Assembly: GCF_947495625.1 (NCBI RefSeq)
Contig: NZ_CANLZW010000003.1
Coordinates: 124,001-188,000 of the forward strand
Direction: 5' to 3'
Source: an uncultured Cocleimonas sp.
GTDB lineage: Bacteria > Pseudomonadota > Gammaproteobacteria > Thiotrichales > Thiotrichaceae
Length of the DNA: 64,000 bases
The notes under the pieces are model-generated. The model did not search any database and was not told the DNA's origin. It saw only the letters and a program-made list of their open reading frames with translations. The position numbers and the translations under genes were made by a program. The number at the start of each line of letters is the position of its first letter. The stretch's first letter is position 1. Positions 56,473 through 64,000 of the stretch are shown here, piece by piece.

Positions 56473-56535
56473 AAAGTCACCCCCCTACTTATAGGCACTT
56501 TTTAAAAAAGTGCCTATAAGTAGGGGGGTGACTTT
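56473..56535. repeat. G6 element palindrome (perfect inverted pair), copy 18
   Basis: 31-base arms, perfectly complementary, with a single central base. Each arm reads from AAAGTCACCCCCCTACTTAT through GGCAC to five T. It lies between the convergent glmS and nhaB genes, where either transcript could fold it into a very stable hairpin. This is the type copy that defines the full element. Confidence 0.97.
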
Positions 56536-56599
56536 TGTATTCTTTATATTTTCATCATGTTCAATAGTTCTTGTTGAGCATGATATTTTTAAGAACTTG

Positions 56600-58072
56600 T
56601 TATTGTGCGAAGTAACCCACGGCAGTCAGAACTATCGTATAGGGTAAGGCCATGATTACCATCTTCATATAACCTAAACGAATCGCTGGTGCGAGTGTAG
56701 AAGTTAGCAGAAATAAAAATGCAGCTTGGCCGTTTGGCGTTGCAACACTGGGCAGGTTTGTTCCGGTGTTGATGGCTACCGCAAGAGCATCATAATGTTC
56801 ACGTGAAAAACTACCGGCATCAAATGCAGCCTTAACTTCAGTGATATAGACAGTAGCAACGAATACATTGTCACTGATTGCAGATAAGGCTCCATTGGCA
56901 AGAAAGAATGCCCGTGGTTGTTGTTCAACAGGTAGGCTTAGTACCCAGTTAACAATCGGTGTGAATAAATGTTGATCGTGAATCAGGCTTACAATAATAA
57001 AAAAGATAACCAGTAAAGATACAAAGGGAAGTGACTCTTCGAAAGCGTGCCCAATACGTTTTTCTTCAATAATACCCGTCAATGCTGTTACTAAAACGAG
57101 TAACATCAATCCAAACAGGCCAACTTCCATCACATGAAAGGCTAATCCTAATATAAGCAAAACTGCACAAATCCCTTGAATGATTAGAGCATAGGTTTCC
57201 TTTTGGGTTTTTTTTGAATTTTCTTCTTCGATAAAGCCTTTCAATATAGCCCTTACATTGGGTTCTAGTTTTCCGCCAAAACCAAAAGTTCCCGTTAATT
57301 CGGTAGTGACTACGACGCATAAACCAGCAATTAGCGCCGGAATGGAAACATGTCCAATTTCAGCAGCAAAAGTTAAGAAGTCCCAACCCATCTTCTCACC
57401 AATAAGGAGGTTTTGTGGCTCGCCGACTAAAGTTGTTACGCCACCAAGTGCTGTACCTACAGCGCCATGCATGACTAATGAACGTAAAAATGCCCTGAAG
57501 TTTTCGAGCGAATCTCCGCCCATTTCCTGACGATCAAAGGTTTCGTTGTCGTTATAATCTATCCCCACCGTTGAATGTACTTTTTCGTAAACACCATATA
57601 AGGCAACGAAAACGGTAATTAAAACGGCAGTTACTGTCAATGCATCTAAAAATGCTGATAATACTGCTGCAGAAATAGAAAACATCAACGACAACACAAT
57701 TTTATTTTCAACCTTTAATAAAATTTTGCCAAAGATATAAATAAGAAGCGGCTGCATGAAGTAGATAAAACTGACCATGAAAACCAACAGTAAGATTACA
57801 CCAAGATTCTGCTGAATTTCGTGCCAGACGGTTTCTGGTGATGTTAAGCCCAAGAGTAGGGCTGCTATGGCGAGCAAGCCTCCAGATTGTAATGGGTAGC
57901 ATTTAAGAGCCATCGCTAAAGAGAGTATGAACATCGCAATGAATGCCCAACCTGCAACTGTTTTACCCAATACTAACGTGATTGGAAAACTAAGCGCCAA
58001 AAAAGCCAGTACAGTAATTTTAAACCAATTGGGGCTTGAGCCTAAAAAACTACTGAACATTGTATTTAACAT
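56600..58072 (-). CDS. nhaB: Na+/H+ antiporter NhaB
   Basis: 490 residues with about 12 membrane helices. Close to E. coli NhaB over long stretches: MALKCYPLQSGGLLA, LSAFLDALTVTAV, GTALGGVTTLVGEPQNL, ISDNVFVATVYI and NTGTNLPSVATPNGQAAF. It exports sodium using the proton gradient, consistent with a saline habitat. The C-terminus is about 25 residues shorter than in E. coli. A second ATG at 58060 is possible. Confidence 0.95.
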   Translation of the reverse strand: MLNTMFSSFLGSSPNWFKITVLAFLALSFPITLVLGKTVAGWAFIAMFILSLAMALKCYPLQSGGLLAIAALLLGLTSPETVWHEIQQNLGVILLLVFMVSFIYFMQPLLIYIFGKILLKVENKIVLSLMFSISAAVLSAFLDALTVTAVLITVFVALYGVYEKVHSTVGIDYNDNETFDRQEMGGDSLENFRAFLRSLVMHGAVGTALGGVTTLVGEPQNLLIGEKMGWDFLTFAAEIGHVSIPALIAGLCVVVTTELTGTFGFGGKLEPNVRAILKGFIEEENSKKTQKETYALIIQGICAVLLILGLAFHVMEVGLFGLMLLVLVTALTGIIEEKRIGHAFEESLPFVSLLVIFFIIVSLIHDQHLFTPIVNWVLSLPVEQQPRAFFLANGALSAISDNVFVATVYITEVKAAFDAGSFSREHYDALAVAINTGTNLPSVATPNGQAAFLFLLTSTLAPAIRLGYMKMVIMALPYTIVLTAVGYFAQ

Positions 58073-58469
58073 ACTGCTTGCTCCTAATAACCTGCTGCTA
58101 ATAATTAGCCGAACTATTAAGTGAAGGGATGGTGAGGGAAAGATATGAGTAAGCTAAAAGTAGTATAGATTGCTGTTTTTAACCACTGTATTTTGAATTA
58201 ATAAGGGTTTTTAGAGTTTATGAAAATCCCTGTTTGTATATCTAATGGGATATACGGATTCAATAGGCATATTTATGTGTAGATAGAGTGTTTGACTATT
58301 TCTTGCTGATAATTAAAAACATCTGAAAAAACAATGGCTTTAAACTATAATCGCGCGAACTTGAATGACTGGGAGAGTCATGCTGCAGAATTGTAGCTCA
58401 GCTTCAAACGAAGTGTTTTTTGCTAGGGCTTTTTGATGCATTTCAAGAAAATAAGCATAGAGAAATCCT
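58073..58469. other. Intergenic region between nhaB and sulP
   Basis: 397 bases between divergent genes. It must hold both promoters. I see only one clear structure, ATGACT-GGGAG-AGTCAT at 58365-58381, a short hairpin or operator-like inverted repeat about 90 bases before sulP. No G6 element and no convincing small ORF. Confidence 0.5.
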
Positions 58470-60227
58470 ATGGAAAGTGCTTTTACATCCATCCTCAAAA
58501 ATTTCATTAACAGGTTAACTCCTTTCAAGGAGTGGATTGGTGAATTAAAAGATGCAGGGACCTTAAAATCGGATGCAATTGCCGGTTTAACGGTTGCTCT
58601 GGTTCTTGTCCCCCAGTCAATGGCCTACGCTCAGTTGGCTGGTTTGCCAGCCTATGTTGGTTTATACGCTTCTTTTCTACCAGTCATATTTGCTGCAGTC
58701 TTTGGGTCTTCAAGGCAGTTGGCAACTGGCCCAGTAGCTATTGTTTCCTTAATGACTGCTGCGGCACTCGAACCGCTTGCCATTTCTAGTCCTGATGGTT
58801 ACCTAGCTTACGCTGCTGCTCTCGCCTTTATGGTAGGTGTATTTCAGGCTTCACTTGGCTTTTTGCGACTCGGTATCCTCGTTGACTTTTTATCTCATCC
58901 GGTTGTTGTAGGCTTTACCAATGCCGCAGCAATTATCATAGCGAGTTCACAACTGAGTAAGATATTTGGACTGGAAACAAGAAAAGGCGATCATCATTAT
59001 GTGACTGTATGGAACTTGATTCAGGATATTCCGCAAACGCATTTGACTACATTGGTCATGGGAATATTCTCCATTTTCTTACTCGTTTATATTAAAAAAG
59101 TTGCGCCAAGATTACCCAATGTTTTGATAACAGTTGTGATTTGCACCTTACTTTCCTTCTTTCTTGGATATGAATCACGAGGAGGCGCAGTCATTGGGGT
59201 GGTACCAAGTGGTTTACCTGGATTTAAAATACCTGATGTAGAATTTGGTCAGATGGTGAATTTGGTTGTTTCAGCTGCTGTTATTGGTTTATTAGGTTTT
59301 GTTGAAGCTATTTCAGTTGCAAAGGCGATTGCTTCAGAAACTCGTCAACGGCTGTCAGCGAATCAGGAATTAGTAGGGCAGGGACTGTCGAATATTGTGG
59401 CGTCAATGTTTCAGGCATATCCAGTGTCGGGTTCATTTTCGAGGTCGGCAGTAAATTTTGCAGCAGATGCTAGAACTGGTTTTTCCTCAATCGTTACGGG
59501 TATTCTGGTAGCGGTTACTTTGCTGTTTTTAACCCCTTTATTATATCACTTACCTCAGGCAACTTTAGCTGCAGTAATTATGGTCGCAGTGTTTTATTTG
59601 ATCAAAATCGAGCCAATCGTGCATGCATGGAAAGTCCATCGCCATGATGGTTTTGTGGCTGTTGCTGTGTTCATCACTACGCTGTTTTTCGCTCCACATC
59701 TAGAAAAAGGAATTATGGCTGGCGTGCTATTGTCCTTAGGACTATTTCTATATCGTACAATGAGCCCAAGGTTTGTAGAAGTAGGGCGGCATGAGGATGG
59801 TAGTTTAAGAAGTGCCGAACTATTTGATCTAAAAACCAGCGATACCGTTTCTATATTCCGCTACGATGGTGATTTATATTTTGCTAACGCCGGTTATTTA
59901 GAAGGTAAAGTGCTTAATAGCATGGCGCAAAAACCTAATTTGAAAGTGATGGTTCTGGATTTCGAATCAGTAGATTTGATTGATTCAACGGGTGAAGAAA
60001 CCTTAGCAAGAATAGTTGAGCGAATGGAAGTAGCGGGGGTTGAATTATATATTGCGAGAGCAAAACGCACGATGCGCGATGCCTTTACCCGCTCCGGTTT
60101 AATGGAGAAAATTGGCGAAGATCGATTCTTCCGAGAAAGAACCTTGGCGGCTAAATTTGCCAAAGAAAAATTCGGCGATGAAATAGATATAGAGCCGATA
60201 ATTTCGGTTCAGCATATCAATCGTTAG
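58470..60227 (+). CDS. SulP-family anion transporter with STAS domain
   Basis: 585 residues. Membrane domain (about 25-425) with the SulP signature around VALVLVPQSMAYAQLAGLPA (N-terminal helices), then a cytoplasmic STAS domain (about 440-560) containing VMVLDFESVDLIDSTGEETL. Family members carry sulfate, bicarbonate or other anions; the substrate is not deducible. It could be a sulfate or, in marine bacteria, a bicarbonate (BicA-like) transporter. Monocistronic with a terminator 33 bases downstream. Confidence 0.9.
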   Translation: MESAFTSILKNFINRLTPFKEWIGELKDAGTLKSDAIAGLTVALVLVPQSMAYAQLAGLPAYVGLYASFLPVIFAAVFGSSRQLATGPVAIVSLMTAAALEPLAISSPDGYLAYAAALAFMVGVFQASLGFLRLGILVDFLSHPVVVGFTNAAAIIIASSQLSKIFGLETRKGDHHYVTVWNLIQDIPQTHLTTLVMGIFSIFLLVYIKKVAPRLPNVLITVVICTLLSFFLGYESRGGAVIGVVPSGLPGFKIPDVEFGQMVNLVVSAAVIGLLGFVEAISVAKAIASETRQRLSANQELVGQGLSNIVASMFQAYPVSGSFSRSAVNFAADARTGFSSIVTGILVAVTLLFLTPLLYHLPQATLAAVIMVAVFYLIKIEPIVHAWKVHRHDGFVAVAVFITTLFFAPHLEKGIMAGVLLSLGLFLYRTMSPRFVEVGRHEDGSLRSAELFDLKTSDTVSIFRYDGDLYFANAGYLEGKVLNSMAQKPNLKVMVLDFESVDLIDSTGEETLARIVERMEVAGVELYIARAKRTMRDAFTRSGLMEKIGEDRFFRERTLAAKFAKEKFGDEIDIEPIISVQHINR

Positions 60228-60259
60228 ATCCATTAAATCAACTCTAAATGCTTTTCTAG

Positions 60260-60285
60260 AAAGACCTCTACGGAGGTCTTTTTTT
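60260..60285 (+). terminator. Intrinsic terminator after sulP
   Basis: AAAGACCTC pairs with GAGGTCTTT across TACG, followed by a T-run of seven in total. It lies just 17 bases before the moaD start. Confidence 0.9.
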
Positions 60286-60301
60286 ATGCTACATTTTGCG
60301 C

Positions 60302-60550
60302 ATGAGTATTAAAGTATTATATTTTGCGAGCTTGAGAGAAGAAATAGGGCGTGGAGCTGATGTCATTGATTTCCCCCCAGAAGAAACTTCATCTTCACTA
60401 AGCGTTGAGCAACTATGGATAAATTCAACAGGGCAGCAAAGCTTTCCTGATAATTTATTAGTAGCAGTAAATCAAGAGTATACAAATCCTCAAGCCTTAT
60501 TGGCTGATGGTGATGAGGTGGCGTTCTTCCCGCCAGTAACTGGTGGATAG
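60302..60550 (+). CDS. moaD: Molybdopterin synthase sulfur carrier subunit
   Basis: 82 residues from ATG 60302; an in-frame TTG lies six bases earlier. Ubiquitin-like fold beginning IKVLYFASLREEIG and ending FFPPVTGG, whose C-terminal Gly-Gly is thiocarboxylated to donate sulfur. It overlaps moaE by 8 bases. With MoaE it converts cyclic pyranopterin monophosphate to molybdopterin. Confidence 0.93.
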   Translation: MSIKVLYFASLREEIGRGADVIDFPPEETSSSLSVEQLWINSTGQQSFPDNLLVAVNQEYTNPQALLADGDEVAFFPPVTGG

Positions 60551-60998
60551 TTTGCGAAAAATTATCATTGTGGATTCTCCATTTGATCCTTTGCAACTAC
60601 AAAGTGAATATCAAACAGAGAGCATGCGAGGTCAGACCAATTATGGAGCGACAGCTAATTTTGTTGGCACCATGAGGGATTTCAATGAAGGTGATGATGT
60701 TCAGAGTATGACCTTGGAGCATTATCCTGCCATGACTGAAAAACAACTGAATCTGATCGTTGATGAGGCGACTGAAAAATGGCCGCTACAGAACACATTG
60801 ATTGTGCATAGAGTGGGGGAGATTTTTCCAGCCGAATCTATTGTATTAGTAGCTGTTTGGTCAGCGCATCGCGGCGCGGCATTTGATGCTTGTCGTTTTA
60901 TTATGGAAGATTTAAAGCATAAAGCTCCATTCTGGAAGAAAGAAGCGCTTACTACAGGGGCTGATCGTTGGGTAGAGGAAAATACCAAAGGTTACTAG
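60543..60998 (+). CDS. moaE: Molybdopterin synthase catalytic subunit
   Basis: 151 residues from a GTG inside the moaD end. Motifs: NYGATANFVGTMRDFNEG, LEHYPAMTEKQL, VHRVGEIFPAES, SAHRGAAFDACRFIMEDLK and the catalytic-lysine region APFWKKE. Coupled to moaD by an 8-base overlap. The other early gene, moaC, is convergent nearby; moaA and moaB are not in the window. Confidence 0.95.
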   Translation: MDSLRKIIIVDSPFDPLQLQSEYQTESMRGQTNYGATANFVGTMRDFNEGDDVQSMTLEHYPAMTEKQLNLIVDEATEKWPLQNTLIVHRVGEIFPAESIVLVAVWSAHRGAAFDACRFIMEDLKHKAPFWKKEALTTGADRWVEENTKGY

Positions 60999-61014
60999 TT
61001 TGGTATTTATAAAT

Positions 61015-61042
61015 GACACCCCCCTACTTTTAGAGGGTTTTT
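61015..61042 (-). repeat. G6 element, copy 19
   Basis: GACACCCCCCTACTTTTAGA, GGG and five T on plus, between the convergent moaE and moaC genes. Confidence 0.88.
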
Positions 61043-61050
61043 ACTAATTT

Positions 61051-61119
61051 GTTATTTCTTTAGTTATTTCTTTAGTTATTTCTTTAGTTATTTCTTTAGT
61101 TATTTCTTTAGTTATTTCT
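61051..61119. repeat. 12-base tandem repeat, about 5.75 copies
   Basis: Five exact copies of GTTATTTCTTTA in a row, then a 9-base partial copy. It sits directly next to a G6 element, 12 bases from the moaC stop. No coding role. Confidence 0.95.
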
Positions 61120-61131
61120 AGTGCTTTCTGT

Positions 61132-61623
61132 TTAAGAATCTACTTCCCAGGTTCCAGATTTTCCGCCGGTTTTCTTGAGTAGTCGAACACCATCAATCAC
61201 CATGCCTTTGTCGACAGCTTTGCACATATCATAAATAGTTAAAAGTGCGACTTGCGTGGCGTTCAAGGCTTCCATTTCAACACCTGTTTTGCCGCTGGTA
61301 GCCACTTCGGTTTTGCAATAAACAGCGGGTGGTTCCAGTTGAGTTTCAAGGGTAATATCCACGTGTGTTAACGAAAGAGGATGGCATAGCGGAATCAGAT
61401 CGGGAGTTTTTTTCGCGCCCATTATCCCCGCTATACGAGCTATTCCAAGTACATCACCCTTTTTATTATTGCCTTCTAAAATATGTTGAAGTGTCTCGGC
61501 TTTCATCAAGATACGGCCTTCAGTGACGGCAATTCGTTTTGTGATATCTTTATTACCGATATCCACCATGTGTGCTTCACCCTGTTGGTTGAAATGGGTA
61601 AGTGTGTTCTCTGATTCGCTCAT
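61132..61623 (-). CDS. moaC: Cyclic pyranopterin monophosphate synthase
   Basis: 163 residues from ATG 61623, which has AAGGAT 6-7 bases upstream. Motifs: [37 protein letters not shown] (with the conserved His) and [19 protein letters not shown], then the catalytic [10 protein letters not shown] near the end. It acts in the first stage of molybdenum cofactor synthesis after MoaA. Divergent from comF and convergent with moaDE. Confidence 0.96.
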   Translation of the reverse strand: MSESENTLTHFNQQGEAHMVDIGNKDITKRIAVTEGRILMKAETLQHILEGNNKKGDVLGIARIAGIMGAKKTPDLIPLCHPLSLTHVDITLETQLEPPAVYCKTEVATSGKTGVEMEALNATQVALLTIYDMCKAVDKGMVIDGVRLLKKTGGKSGTWEVDS

Positions 61624-61773
61624 CAAAATATCCTTTTATGCATTGAGACGCTTTAGTAACTTGCGTTTCTTATTATACTGTTGGTCAGGGATTATAGTAG
61701 AAAGATTATAGGAGAAACTCGTTCCTTAAATACAGCGAGCATATATAATATATATTTTTAATACACTTTTTAT

Positions 61774-61802
61774 ACACCCCCCTACTTGTAGCGACTTTTT
61801 TT
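61774..61802 (-). repeat. G6 element, copy 20
   Basis: ACACCCCCCTACTTGTAGCG, A, C and eight T on plus, ending 5 bases before the comF start. Any comF transcript starting upstream would carry it in the leader. Confidence 0.88.
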
Positions 61803-61807
61803 GGTGA

Positions 61808-62512
61808 ATGACCATTAAACTATCAGTTTTAGCGTCAAATTGTTTACTCTGTGGTGATTTTACAAAGCGAGATATTTCACTGTGCAAAGCCTGCGAGGAT
61901 AGTCTTCCTCGTATCGAACATGCCTGTAAGCAATGTGGAATTCCTTTAGAAAACATCAATACACCAAATGATTTGTGCGGACAGTGTATTCAAAATCCCC
62001 CAGAGGTTGATTATACCGTTAGTTTATTCCACTATGAAAATCCTGTGAGCTATCTTATCGGTCAAATGAAATTTCAGCAGCAATTGTCGTCAGCTGCTAT
62101 TTTGGCGAGTCTGTTAGATTCAGAGATACTCAAAAGGAATTCAGATATGACTCTGCCTGATGCGATATTGCCTGTTCCATTGCATAACTCTCGCTTAGCA
62201 AAAAGAGGGTTTAATCAATCATTGGAAATCTCTCGAGATGTTGCAAAGCAAAAGAAAATTCCTTTGCTCATTGATCAGGTTAGTAGAGAGAAACACACCG
62301 AGGCGCAGACTCATCTAAATAAACAGCAAAGGTTAAAGAATGTAAAAGGCTGTTTTAAAGTACTCGATCCGCCAGTTGCTAAGCATATAGTTATTGTTGA
62401 TGATGTGATAACAACAGGAGCAACCACCAATGAACTGGCAAGGCTTTTAAAAGCTGAGGGCGTTGAAAAAGTAGGTGTCTGGTCTATTGCAAGAGCAGAT
62501 ATTGGATCTTAA
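61808..62512 (+). CDS. comF: ComF-family phosphoribosyltransferase-like protein
   Basis: 234 residues. An N-terminal double zinc ribbon with CLLCGD, CKAC, CKQCGI and CGQC (about 14-63), then a PRT domain with LPVPLHNSRLAKRGFNQS and the PRPP-binding IVIVDDVITTGATTNE. ComF is needed for natural transformation in Haemophilus and Bacillus, and is found in most proteobacteria. It lacks nearby com or pil genes. A G6 element lies immediately upstream. Confidence 0.93.
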   Translation: MTIKLSVLASNCLLCGDFTKRDISLCKACEDSLPRIEHACKQCGIPLENINTPNDLCGQCIQNPPEVDYTVSLFHYENPVSYLIGQMKFQQQLSSAAILASLLDSEILKRNSDMTLPDAILPVPLHNSRLAKRGFNQSLEISRDVAKQKKIPLLIDQVSREKHTEAQTHLNKQQRLKNVKGCFKVLDPPVAKHIVIVDDVITTGATTNELARLLKAEGVEKVGVWSIARADIGS

Positions 62513-62538
62513 TAAGTAAAAAAACCATAGAGGTCATA

Positions 62539-63408
62539 ATGTTAAAAAGCATGACAGCATTTTCGAATCGTGAGATTACAGTGGATAGTACCGTCTTGAT
62601 TTGGGAGATTCGTAGTGTAAATCATCGTTTTTTAGATGCCAGTATTTATCTCCCAGAAGGTTTTCATTCCGAGGAAAACAGCCTAAAGGATCAGCTTAAA
62701 CAGAAACTAGGCCGAGGCAAAGTTGATGCGAAATTAATCTGTAAATTAGAAGAGAATCAAGCTAAAGGGAAAATCCAGATTAATGAACAAGTCATAAAAG
62801 ACTTACTCGATGCCAAGCATAAAATAGAATCCTTATCGAAGAAGGTTATTGGCCTCTCTGCGATGGATATTCTCAATTGGCCGGGCGTCATGGAAGAGAA
62901 TCAAAACGATCTGAGTGTTTATGTTGATGCAGCGAAAAAGCTATTTACGGAAACAGTGGATGGTTTAATACAATCCCGTCAAGAAGAGGGGGCACGTTTA
63001 AAAGTATTAATTTTAAAGCGGGTCAATTCCATCTCTGAAATTGTAGTTGCAGTAAAACAAAGACGTATTGAAGTAAACGCCGCAGTGCGTGAAAAAGCAA
63101 TGAAGAAACTTTCTGAGCTTGATGTTACGGTTGATAATAATCGATTAGAACAAGAGCTGGTTTACTTGTTTCAACGATTAGATGTTGATGAGGAGCTAGA
63201 TCGACTCGATTCACACGTAGAAGAACTAAAAGCTGTCCTCGAAAGAGACGAACCAATCGGCAGGCGTCTTGATTTTCTGATGCAGGAGCTCAATCGGGAA
63301 GCGAACACGCTAGCCTCTAAAGCTAATGATGCAGAAACTACAAAAAGTGCAGTAGAGTTAAAAGTATTAATCGAGCAGATGCGAGAGCAGGTGATGAATA
63401 TTGAATAG
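62539..63408 (+). CDS. yicC: YicC family endoribonuclease-related protein
   Basis: 289 residues. Signature start MLKSMTAFSNREI and IRSVNHRFLDASIYLPE, central SRQEEGARLK, C-terminal RLDFLMQELNREANTLASKA and EIRVLIEQMREQ-like end (here LKVLIEQMREQVMNIE). YicC is a ribonuclease or adaptor that promotes decay of the sRNA RyhB in E. coli. It follows comF by 26 bases with GAGGT before the ATG. Confidence 0.94.
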   Translation: MLKSMTAFSNREITVDSTVLIWEIRSVNHRFLDASIYLPEGFHSEENSLKDQLKQKLGRGKVDAKLICKLEENQAKGKIQINEQVIKDLLDAKHKIESLSKKVIGLSAMDILNWPGVMEENQNDLSVYVDAAKKLFTETVDGLIQSRQEEGARLKVLILKRVNSISEIVVAVKQRRIEVNAAVREKAMKKLSELDVTVDNNRLEQELVYLFQRLDVDEELDRLDSHVEELKAVLERDEPIGRRLDFLMQELNREANTLASKANDAETTKSAVELKVLIEQMREQVMNIE

Positions 63409-63470
63409 TCTCTCTTGCAATATCTTTGCTTGGGGCAAAGAATCTTCGTTCAGGTGTGGTTTGATTTAGC

Positions 63471-63854
63471 TTATTTGCTTATTCCAAATATCATCAAAAA
63501 GAACCATCCCAAGATAAACGATATTCCACCGAAAGGTGTCACTGATCCATAAAGTGCATTGCCGGTTAGTGCGTAGGCATACAGACTTCCAGAAAATAAT
63601 AAAATCCCTAATAAAAAGAATAAGCCTGCAAGCTTGAGGAGTACAGAAGTCTGGTTTCTATGAAGAGAGCCGAGTATGCCAACACTCAATAGTGCAGCTA
63701 CATGATAAAACTGGTATTCCTGAGCGGTATAAATTCTCTCAAGTGCTTCCGGAGTTAACCCTTTATCAATGGCATGGGCGGCTAAAGAGCCTATGATTAC
63801 GGCAAGCAGGCCCAAAAGTGCTGCAAGTGAAATAAAGAGCTTATATGATTTCAT
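63471..63854 (-). CDS. DUF423 inner-membrane protein (YgdD-like)
   Basis: 127 residues with four membrane helices. Family motifs: GSLAAHAIDKGLTPEALE, YQFYHVAALL, LLFSGSLYAYALTGN and TPFGGISFILGWF. Function unknown. Convergent with yicC and divergent from the DnaJ-domain gene. Confidence 0.9.
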   Translation of the reverse strand: MKSYKLFISLAALLGLLAVIIGSLAAHAIDKGLTPEALERIYTAQEYQFYHVAALLSVGILGSLHRNQTSVLLKLAGLFFLLGILLFSGSLYAYALTGNALYGSVTPFGGISFILGWFFLMIFGISK

Positions 63855-63935
63855 GATAGTCCTTAGTCAAAGCTTGATTTTTTAAAGGTAGATACCATCA
63901 TATAAGCAATATAAACATAGGTAAATGGCAATAAA

Positions 63936-64000
63936 ATGCAGTACAAAGATTATTATAAAATTCTTGGGGTAGATCGTGATATCGACCAAGCTGATTTAAA
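63936..64000 (+). CDS. DnaJ-domain protein, partial (CbpA-like)
   Basis: From the ATG at 63936 the frame runs off the window: MQYKDYYKILGVDRDIDQA, the start of a J domain (DYYxILGV). The lack of the usual MAKRDYYEVLG start and the KDYYKILGV wording suggest CbpA (curved-DNA-binding co-chaperone) rather than DnaJ. The rest of the gene is needed to decide. Confidence 0.8.
   Translation, partial: MQYKDYYKILGVDRDIDQADL

Overview
The window is an AT-rich gammaproteobacterial chromosome segment. This follows from the order surE-pcm-yqaA-LysM lipoprotein, arsC-wrbA-DUF2069, a full system I cytochrome c maturation cluster (ccmABCDEFGHI), a complete atpIBEFHAGDC operon followed by glmU-glmS, and genes such as nhaB, rluB, yicC and soxR. 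NhaB, SulP and the c-type cytochrome machinery fit an aerobic, probably marine or halotolerant bacterium. I cannot name the genus from sequence alone.

Layout. 1-4.1 kb: truncated gene, alkylation-repair pair (Ada-like, AlkB-like), GFA protein, hydroxyacid dehydrogenase and LysR. 4.4-9.8 kb: DUF1127, DoxX, Smr, surE-pcm-yqaA-LysM lipoprotein, TlpA-like thioredoxin. 10.1-16.5 kb: arsC, wrbA, DUF2069, rluB, ppk2, an Atm1-type ABC exporter overlapping an LpxC-like gene. 16.8-19.9 kb: coiled-coil membrane protein, TerC and an unknown anchored protein. 20.0-27.2 kb: ccm cluster, including a ccmD of only 59 codons. 27.2-34.6 kb: a T/E-rich membrane protein, then a five-gene operon coding for a MotA/TolQ/ExbB-type channel, two ExbD-like proteins, a TPR protein and a membrane protein with an HEXXH motif. 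I recognise no named system in that operon, and it is the best candidate for an undescribed machine. 35.0-43.6 kb: ankyrin protein with diheme cytochrome c, transaldolase, soxR divergent from a VOC protein across a clear SoxR-type operator, an attC-like hairpin, an HrgA-like nuclease candidate, uvrD and VanZ. 43.8-56.4 kb: ATP synthase operon, PG-binding lipoprotein, unknown secreted protein, glmU-glmS. 56.6-64 kb: nhaB, sulP, moaD-moaE, moaC, comF, yicC, DUF423 and the start of a DnaJ-domain gene.

The most striking non-coding feature is an interspersed repeat, called here the G6 element. Its core is close to AAGTAGGGGGGTGAC, preceded by an A-tract and a variable GC-rich stretch. There are about 20 loci in 64 kb. 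Most are single copies in either orientation between transcription units. Three are inverted pairs, forming long palindromes of 57-64 bp. One copy makes up the 3' end of surE and a weaker one lies in ccmA. None lies between 43.1 and 56.4 kb, which covers the atp and glm operons. They could be REP-like elements, DNA-uptake-type signals or bidirectional terminators; the sequence alone does not decide.
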